Assembly: GCA_029006755.1 (NCBI GenBank) | Contig: JAQXGO010000026.1 | Location: forward strand, 1 to 47,536 | Direction of reading: 5' to 3' | Source of the DNA: Clostridia bacterium | GTDB lineage: Bacteria; Bacillota; Clostridia; UMGS1883; UMGS1540 | Length of the DNA stretch: 47,536 bases | Translations under genes and position numbers: made by a program | Notes under the pieces: model-generated | Databases searched by the model: none | What the model was told of the DNA's origin: nothing | The model's input: only the letters and a program-made list of their open reading frames with translations | In this document: positions 42,725 to 47,536 of the stretch, one piece after another | Layout of the letters: each line of letters opens with the position of its first letter | Position numbering within the stretch: the first letter of the stretch is position 1

Positions 42725-43180
42725 ATGTCTGCAAGTTTAATACCCAAGTTACTTTCCTATGTTTTCGTACTCATTGTATATATGTTTATTATCAAAATCA
42801 TTCAAATGGTCAGCCGGGATATTGAAGTTATGCGCCGCCGTAAAAGCGGCGAGGTTTTTGCAAAAACCTATATCAAGCTTTTGAATTTACGGCAAAGTTT
42901 GGATTTCGCTGTGGATGAGAATTACGCGCTGGAGGGGGATGTTACCATTGGCCGCGGCGCTCGTTGTGAAATTTTTATTGATGATCCGTTTCTTTCCCAA
43001 CGGCATGCTTCATTCATCTGGCGCAACGGCGTTTGTTACCTACAGGATGCCGGTAGCACCAATGGCACATTTTTAAACGGCGAGAAAGTGGAGGGGGATC
43101 CAATAGAACTTTTGAACGGTGATAAAATCGAACTTGGACAATTGTCCTTCATCTTTGTAACGGAGGGGAAGGAAAAATGA
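42725..43180 (+). CDS. Membrane-anchored FHA-domain protein (FhaB-like)
   Basis: A 151-residue protein with one N-terminal transmembrane helix (YVFVLIVYMFIIKII, about 9-28), a short basic linker (MRRRKSG) and a C-terminal FHA domain (about 65-148) with the phosphothreonine-binding set GRGARCEIFIDDPFLSQRHA and DAGSTNGTFLNG. FHA domains bind phosphothreonine peptides, so a kinase such as the PASTA kinase at 12999-14867 is the likely partner. Size, topology and neighbours match mycobacterial FhaB beside rodA and pbpA. AAGGGG precedes ATG 42725. Its stop overlaps the next ATG (ATGA). Confidence 0.9.
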   Translation: MSASLIPKLLSYVFVLIVYMFIIKIIQMVSRDIEVMRRRKSGEVFAKTYIKLLNLRQSLDFAVDENYALEGDVTIGRGARCEIFIDDPFLSQRHASFIWRNGVCYLQDAGSTNGTFLNGEKVEGDPIELLNGDKIELGQLSFIFVTEGKEK

Positions 43181-44472
43181 GTAAACTGCGTAAGCTATCC
43201 CCCCTGCTTCTTATTATTCTAGCCAATTTCTTAGGCTTTGGCGTTCTCTTTTTTAAGGATAGTCAGGTAGTTATGGAAAGCCTTTACTATTCAGCCGCGC
43301 TCCTTGGAATTGTACTGATTGCCTATGCCGTCATCGTGTTTTTTTCTTTGGGAGATGAATACCTCTTTTTAATTGTTTCCATGCTGTTGACCATCGGCAT
43401 TATTATGCTTTTTCGACTGGATCATGCCCTAGCCATTCGCCAAATCATTGCTTTTTATATTGGTATGACCGGGTTTTTCCTCGTTTATTTAATCTATCGA
43501 AAATTGAACTGCTGGCACGCCTTGTTTCCTCTATATGCGGCGGTTGCAGCGTTATTCTTTATCGCCACCCTTGCCTTTGGCACAAGCCAGGGCGGTGCGA
43601 AAAACTGGCTTTTTGGCATACAACCTTCCGAGCCGATAAAGATTCTGTTTATTTTGGGGCTTGCCTCTCTTTTCACGGCACCTTATGACGGCACATACGA
43701 AAAGCCCTTAAAGCGTATTGATCGTTTTCTTCCGTTTTTATCTCGGCCTACCCGTTTTATCTTGCGCATTTTCAACGCAAGAACAGGACGGCAGCTGATT
43801 ATTATGGCTTATGCCTATATGCATATCGGCTTTTTGGTATTACAGCGTGAGTGGGGTTCCGCTCTCCTGTACTTTCTTGTTTACTTTGTCATGCAATTTG
43901 TTTTTGAAGGAAAATATTATTTTGTTTTATTCAATATTGCTTTGGCAACGGGGGGTAGCTTTTTAGGATATCGCTTTATGTCGCACATTCAACAACGTGT
44001 AGCCATCTGGCGCGACCCTTTTTCAGATCCCAGTGACTTAGGCTATCAAATCGTGCAATCACTCTATGCCATGTCTGCCGGCGGCTTTACCGGTTCCGGC
44101 ATTGGACAGGGCAGGCCGGATTTTGTCCCGGTTGTAACCAGTGATTTTATCTTTTCCGCCATCTATGAGGAGTTGGGCATGCTGGGTGCTGTCAGCGTTG
44201 TCCTTTTGTTCTTTCTTCTTGTCTATCGCGGCATCAAGATTGCTTTAATGGTTAAAAACCCCTTTAACAAAGCTGTTGCGCTTGGAATAAGCTTGGTTTT
44301 AGGATTCCAGACCTTAATCATTATCGGCGGCGTTACAAAGCTGATTCCTCTGACAGGCATTACACTCCCCTTCATGAGCGCCGGGGGTAGTTCCCTCGCA
44401 ACCTCTTTCGCTTCCCTTGCTATATTGGAAGCTATTTCCGGAAAAACGGAGGACGTAACGGATGACATTTAA
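43177..44472 (+). CDS. FtsW/RodA/SpoVE-family SEDS glycosyltransferase
   Basis: A 431-residue polytopic membrane protein of the SEDS family, which polymerises lipid II into glycan together with a class B PBP. About ten helices are visible. Family blocks include GGAKNWLFGIQPSEPIKI, the essential-loop QREWGSALLYFLVY, DPSDLGYQIVQSLYAMSAGG, and SDFIFSAIYEELGMLGA followed by GITLPFMSAGGSSL. Gene context (FHA before, PBP after) resembles actinobacterial rodA more than a division ftsW, but sequence alone does not decide between elongation, division and sporulation. It is coupled at both ends (ATGA with FHA, 11-nt overlap with the PBP). Confidence 0.93.
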   Translation: MSKLRKLSPLLLIILANFLGFGVLFFKDSQVVMESLYYSAALLGIVLIAYAVIVFFSLGDEYLFLIVSMLLTIGIIMLFRLDHALAIRQIIAFYIGMTGFFLVYLIYRKLNCWHALFPLYAAVAALFFIATLAFGTSQGGAKNWLFGIQPSEPIKILFILGLASLFTAPYDGTYEKPLKRIDRFLPFLSRPTRFILRIFNARTGRQLIIMAYAYMHIGFLVLQREWGSALLYFLVYFVMQFVFEGKYYFVLFNIALATGGSFLGYRFMSHIQQRVAIWRDPFSDPSDLGYQIVQSLYAMSAGGFTGSGIGQGRPDFVPVVTSDFIFSAIYEELGMLGAVSVVLLFFLLVYRGIKIALMVKNPFNKAVALGISLVLGFQTLIIIGGVTKLIPLTGITLPFMSAGGSSLATSFASLAILEAISGKTEDVTDDI

Positions 44473-45838
44473 TAAAAAAGTAATCTATGTGCTGATTGTA
44501 ATGCTTATTTTGTTCTGTGGCCTGGTTTGCTACTTTTCTTATTTTCAAATTTTTATTAGTCCTTCGCTTGCCAACGCCGGAGCCAACCCGCGCACCTATG
44601 TAAAAGAACAGACTGTTAAGCGCGGCAGTTTTTATGACCGAAACGGCGAATGTCTTGCATACAGTGAAATGAAAGATGGCGTGCAAACCCGTGTGTATCC
44701 GTTCAATCGCCTATACTCGCAATTGATTGGGTACAGCCATCCTCGTTTTGGGCGTACACTTCTTGAAAATACGCAAAACGCACATTTGTTAGGAAGCTCA
44801 GAGCAAAATATTTTGGATGCGCTTTTATACAGCGATGATACAGACGGTGATACGGTTCATTTGACAGTGGACAATACTCTGCAGCAATTAGCGGCCGATT
44901 TGCTGGGAAATCGAAAGGGTGCCATTGTGGCTATGGAGCCATCCTCCGGCCAAATTTTGGCTATGGTATCAAAGCCTTGGTTTAACCCCAACAATCTTGC
45001 GGATGACTGGGATAAGCTTACAAAGGAAGACGGTATGTTCGTACCGCGCGCCACAAACGGTCTATATCCGCCCGGCTCCGTTTTTAAAATCATCACTGCC
45101 GCTGCCGCCGTAGAAAACATGATGGATAACGAAACCTTTGAGGATACCGGTAAGTTCAATGTTGGCGGTTACGATATTGTAAACTATGATAATCACGTTT
45201 ACGGCACATTGGATATAGACACTGCCTTTGCAAAATCCAGTAACACTTATTTTGCATACCTTGCGGATAAGCTCGGCAAGGATAAACTCCAGCGAACGGC
45301 TGAGAGCTTTGGATTTAATAAAGAAATTACATTAGAGATTCCAGTATCTAAAAGCACCCTTTTAAAAAGCGACAGCCGTACCAACGTAGCCTCTGTCGGC
45401 TATGGGCAGGGGGATACTTTAACTACCCCGCTACACATGGCTATGGTCACCTCCGCCATTGCGAATGACGGCGTAATGATGCAGCCGTATCTTGTGAGCA
45501 AAATAACCGATAAAGACGGAACTATATTAAAAGAAAATTCCTCCAGCACCTTTATGCGAAGCACTTCTCCCGTGGTTGCGCAGCGCATTACGGAAATGAT
45601 GAAAGCGTGCGTAACACGAGGTACAGGTACCGGGGCGCACTTATCCGGCATTACCGTTGCGGCCAAAACCGGCACTGCAGAGGTTGGCGGCGATAAGGGC
45701 GACCATGCATGGTTTGTTGCCTTTGCACCGGCAGAAAACCCCAAAATTGCTCTCTCCATTGTTATGGAAAATGCAGGCACAACCGGTTCCGCCTGCGCCG
45801 GAATGGCTGCAAGGCTGATTCAATCCTATTTAAAATAA
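44462..45838 (+). CDS. Class B penicillin-binding protein (PbpA/FtsI type)
   Basis: A 458-residue membrane-anchored D,D-transpeptidase. An N-terminal helix (VIYVLIVMLILFCGLVCYFS) leads to a short pedestal with RGSFYDRNGECLA, then the transpeptidase domain with all three motifs: SxxK S206-x-x-K209 (PPGSVFKI), SxN S259-S260-N261, and KTG 402-404. The short N-terminal module and the lack of PASTA repeats make it PbpA-like. It pairs with the SEDS gene it overlaps. Its last 9 nt overlap the convergent symporter gene. Confidence 0.94.
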   Translation: MTFNKKVIYVLIVMLILFCGLVCYFSYFQIFISPSLANAGANPRTYVKEQTVKRGSFYDRNGECLAYSEMKDGVQTRVYPFNRLYSQLIGYSHPRFGRTLLENTQNAHLLGSSEQNILDALLYSDDTDGDTVHLTVDNTLQQLAADLLGNRKGAIVAMEPSSGQILAMVSKPWFNPNNLADDWDKLTKEDGMFVPRATNGLYPPGSVFKIITAAAAVENMMDNETFEDTGKFNVGGYDIVNYDNHVYGTLDIDTAFAKSSNTYFAYLADKLGKDKLQRTAESFGFNKEITLEIPVSKSTLLKSDSRTNVASVGYGQGDTLTTPLHMAMVTSAIANDGVMMQPYLVSKITDKDGTILKENSSSTFMRSTSPVVAQRITEMMKACVTRGTGTGAHLSGITVAAKTGTAEVGGDKGDHAWFVAFAPAENPKIALSIVMENAGTTGSACAGMAARLIQSYLK

Positions 45839-47206
45839 TCGATTGCGCGGCTTTTTTGTCTTCTGGATAAAGAGCCGCGTTTCTTTACGCACCTGACCGG
45901 AAAGGCACAGGATAGCGATAAGGTTTGGAACGGCCATTAAAACATTGAATATATCCGAAATTCCCCAAACCATTTCCATGCTACCCAGTGCGCCGATGCC
46001 GGCTACCGCGACAAATAGCAGCCGATATACTTTCACGCCTTTCTCTCCGAATAAATATTTTGTACCGCTCTCCCCGAAAAAACTCCATCCTATCGTTGTG
46101 GCAATGGCAAAAAATGTTGTGGAAATGGCTATAAAACCAGCGCCCATTCCCCCGAAGGTTTGTGCGTACGCCGTAGCCGTAAGGCTTGTGCCGTCCACGC
46201 CGGTATAAAGATCATAAACGCCGGAAGTCAGAATCACAAGCGCAGTCATTGTACAGACAACGATGGTGTCAATAAAAACCTCAAACATGCCCCACATACC
46301 TTGTATTGCCGGCTCTTTTACGTCCGTTGCTGCATGGACTGCCACCGCAGATCCAAGACCTGCTTCATTGGAAAATACACCGCGGCTTATTCCAATCCGC
46401 ATCGCTTTTTTTATGCCGTAACCAACAGCACCGCCACCGGCGGCTTGCAAAGTGAACGCGTCATGAAAAATTCTCACAAACGCAGACGGTATTGCAGGGG
46501 CACAATTCACTAAGCAAACAAGACTGCCACCAAGAAACAGAACGACCATAAAGGGTACCAGCCGTTCTGTCACCTTCACAATGTGTCCCAATCCCCCTAA
46601 CGTACTTAACGCTACAACCCCGGCACACAGTATACCGGTCAGAATCTTCGGCACGGAAAATGTCGATTGCAGTACCGAGGACACTGAATGAATTTGTGCC
46701 ATATTCCCCATGCCAAACGAAACCAGAACGCATAGGAAGGAAAACAGAATGGCTAACGGTTTTGCATGAAGACCCCTATCCATATATATCATTGCACCGC
46801 CCACCCATTTGCCATCTTTGTCGCGGTATCGATAAAGAATCCCCAGGACATTTTCCGCATATGCGGTCATCATGCCCAAAAAGGCTGAAATCCACATCCA
46901 AAAGATTGCGCCCGGTCCTCCGGTAAGAAGTGCTGCCGCAACGCCGGTAATGTTTCCCGTCCCTACGGTTGCTGCCAAGGCGGTAGAGAGCGCTTGCATT
47001 TGCGTAATGCTTCCCTTCTCATTAGATTTTTTATGCGTAAACAGAGTGCAGGCGGTATTCTTCCACCAGAGTTTTATATGGCGAATTTGCAAAAATCCTG
47101 TGCTTAATGTAAAATAGATGCCGCAAAAAAGAAATAATGCCAGCATGTATGGCCCCCATAGAAATTCGTTGGCCGCATTGCATATTTTTTCAATAGATAC
47201 TCCCAT
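45830..47206 (-). CDS. Sodium:alanine/glycine symporter (AGCS family)
   Basis: A 458-residue transporter with about eleven helices. Family motifs are TALAATVGTGNITGVAAAL (sodium and substrate site), GGPGAIFWMWISAFLGM, and GISRGVFSNEAGLGSAVAVH, typical of AGCS carriers of alanine or glycine. AAAGGAG lies about 9-12 nt before the ATG. No glycine riboswitch is present in the 190 nt to tRNA-Leu. I see no convincing promoter on this strand. Its stop overlaps the PBP gene by 9 nt tail to tail. Confidence 0.94.
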   Translation of the reverse strand: MGVSIEKICNAANEFLWGPYMLALFLFCGIYFTLSTGFLQIRHIKLWWKNTACTLFTHKKSNEKGSITQMQALSTALAATVGTGNITGVAAALLTGGPGAIFWMWISAFLGMMTAYAENVLGILYRYRDKDGKWVGGAMIYMDRGLHAKPLAILFSFLCVLVSFGMGNMAQIHSVSSVLQSTFSVPKILTGILCAGVVALSTLGGLGHIVKVTERLVPFMVVLFLGGSLVCLVNCAPAIPSAFVRIFHDAFTLQAAGGGAVGYGIKKAMRIGISRGVFSNEAGLGSAVAVHAATDVKEPAIQGMWGMFEVFIDTIVVCTMTALVILTSGVYDLYTGVDGTSLTATAYAQTFGGMGAGFIAISTTFFAIATTIGWSFFGESGTKYLFGEKGVKVYRLLFVAVAGIGALGSMEMVWGISDIFNVLMAVPNLIAILCLSGQVRKETRLFIQKTKKPRNRLF

Positions 47207-47283
47207 AACCTCAATCTCCTTTCAATTTATATATAGCATGTAAATAGGAAAAAAGACTTTTTTTATAATCACATAAAAAATTA

Positions 47284-47312
47284 TTGCATTTTCCCCAAAT
47301 ATGTGTTATAAT
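47284..47312 (+). promoter_or_regulatory. Promoter of tRNA-Leu
   Basis: TTGCAT (47284-47289), 17-nt spacer, TATAAT (47307-47312). The tRNA begins about 78 nt after the expected transcription start, so the 5' leader is long; I see no stable fold in it. Confidence 0.8.
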
Positions 47313-47396
47313 AAAATATATGGAGATGCCGAACTAAAGTGGATTTAAGCATTTTCATCCTCCCTCGTGTCAAACTTAAGAGGTAAAATTCAATGC

Positions 47397-47480
47397 GCAC
47401 CAGTGGCGGAATTGGCAGACGCGCTAGACTTAGGATCTAGTGTCCCCGACGTGAAGGTTCAAGTCCTTTCTGGTGCACCA
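47397..47480 (+). tRNA. tRNA-Leu (UAG)
   Basis: An 84-nt type II tRNA. Acceptor GCACCAG pairs with CTGGTGC, then A and encoded CCA (47478-47480). The anticodon stem CTAGA/TCTAG encloses CTTAGGA, so the anticodon is TAG, reading CUN leucine codons. A short variable arm and T-loop TTCAAGT are present. Confidence 0.96.
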
Positions 47481-47489
47481 AACAGTAGA

Positions 47490-47531
47490 AATCCGAACCT
47501 TGTACCAATCGGTGAAGGGTTCGGATTTTTA
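47490..47531 (+). terminator. Intrinsic terminator of tRNA-Leu
   Basis: ATCCGAACC (47491-47499) pairs perfectly with GGTTCGGAT (47518-47526), with A/T extension, followed by five T. It starts about 10 nt after the tRNA. Confidence 0.85.
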
Positions 47532-47536
47532 TTATA

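Noticed and set aside
47207-47396. Glycine riboswitch before the AGCS symporter
   Set aside because: No tandem aptamer features; the region is short, A/T-rich and shared with the tRNA-Leu promoter.
1-47536. CRISPR array, toxin-antitoxin pair, restriction system or prophage genes
   Set aside because: No regularly spaced repeats and no recognisable defence, toxin or phage structural genes on either strand.

Overview
The window is a gene-dense chromosomal segment of a low-to-middle-GC Gram-positive bacterium, best read as a member of the class Clostridia. The evidence is the gene order rpe-rsgA-prkC-prpC-rlmN-rsmB-Zn peptidase-fmt-def-priA-rpoZ-gmk-remA-yicC, the TTGACA/TATAAT promoters with 17-bp spacers, strong AGGAGG-type ribosome binding sites, many TTG and GTG starts, an SLH-domain protein and a Cys-type ribosomal protein L28. 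No genus can be named from this sequence alone. I see no CRISPR array, rRNA or intact mobile element.

Layout. 1-3323 (leftward): ychF, metF, an SLH-domain surface protein and the start of a secreted FG-GAP-like protein that carries a frameshift. 3394-10604 (rightward): htpG; glmM with an M24 peptidase; then argG-argH behind a promoter overlapped by ArgR-type operators. 27311-10576 (leftward): one very long, mostly overlapping transcription unit for translation, genome maintenance and signalling: rsfS, leuS, yicC, remA, gmk, rpoZ, priA, def, fmt, a membrane zinc peptidase, rsmB, rlmN, PP2C phosphatase, PASTA kinase, rsgA, then rpe and thiN behind an internal promoter. 27364-33992 (rightward): a G5/M23 peptidase; murD coupled to three M42-family genes, the third of which has lost the catalytic and metal ligands; rpmB with its terminator; and an E2-acyltransferase-like protein.

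34160-37147 is an accessory patch: two tRNA-Ser genes, several RNA-like hairpins, a decayed IS3-family transposase, and an A/T-richer operon for a GT8 glycosyltransferase and a VTT-domain membrane protein. 37241-39787 holds xpt, a small membrane protein, tRNA-Lys and an AEC transporter. 39788-42491 (leftward) is a DUF4432-like epimerase, an Lrp/AsnC regulator and a secreted nuclease. 42540-45838 (rightward) begins with a strongly folded RNA leader or small RNA and continues with an FHA protein, an FtsW/RodA flippase-polymerase and a class B penicillin-binding protein. The window ends with an AGCS sodium:amino-acid symporter and tRNA-Leu.

The genes combine into cell-wall synthesis and its control (glmM, murD, ftsW/rodA, PBP, M23, with PrkC/PrpC as the likely kinase-phosphatase pair and the FHA protein as a candidate reader), translation (LeuS, Fmt, Def, RsfS, RsgA, RlmN, RsmB, L28, tRNAs), and arginine, nucleotide and one-carbon metabolism. 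The best candidates for something undescribed are the three-way-junction RNA at 42571-42677, the dead M42 paralogue coupled to two intact ones behind murD, and a dispersed hairpin repeat found at 34.5 and 39.7 kb.
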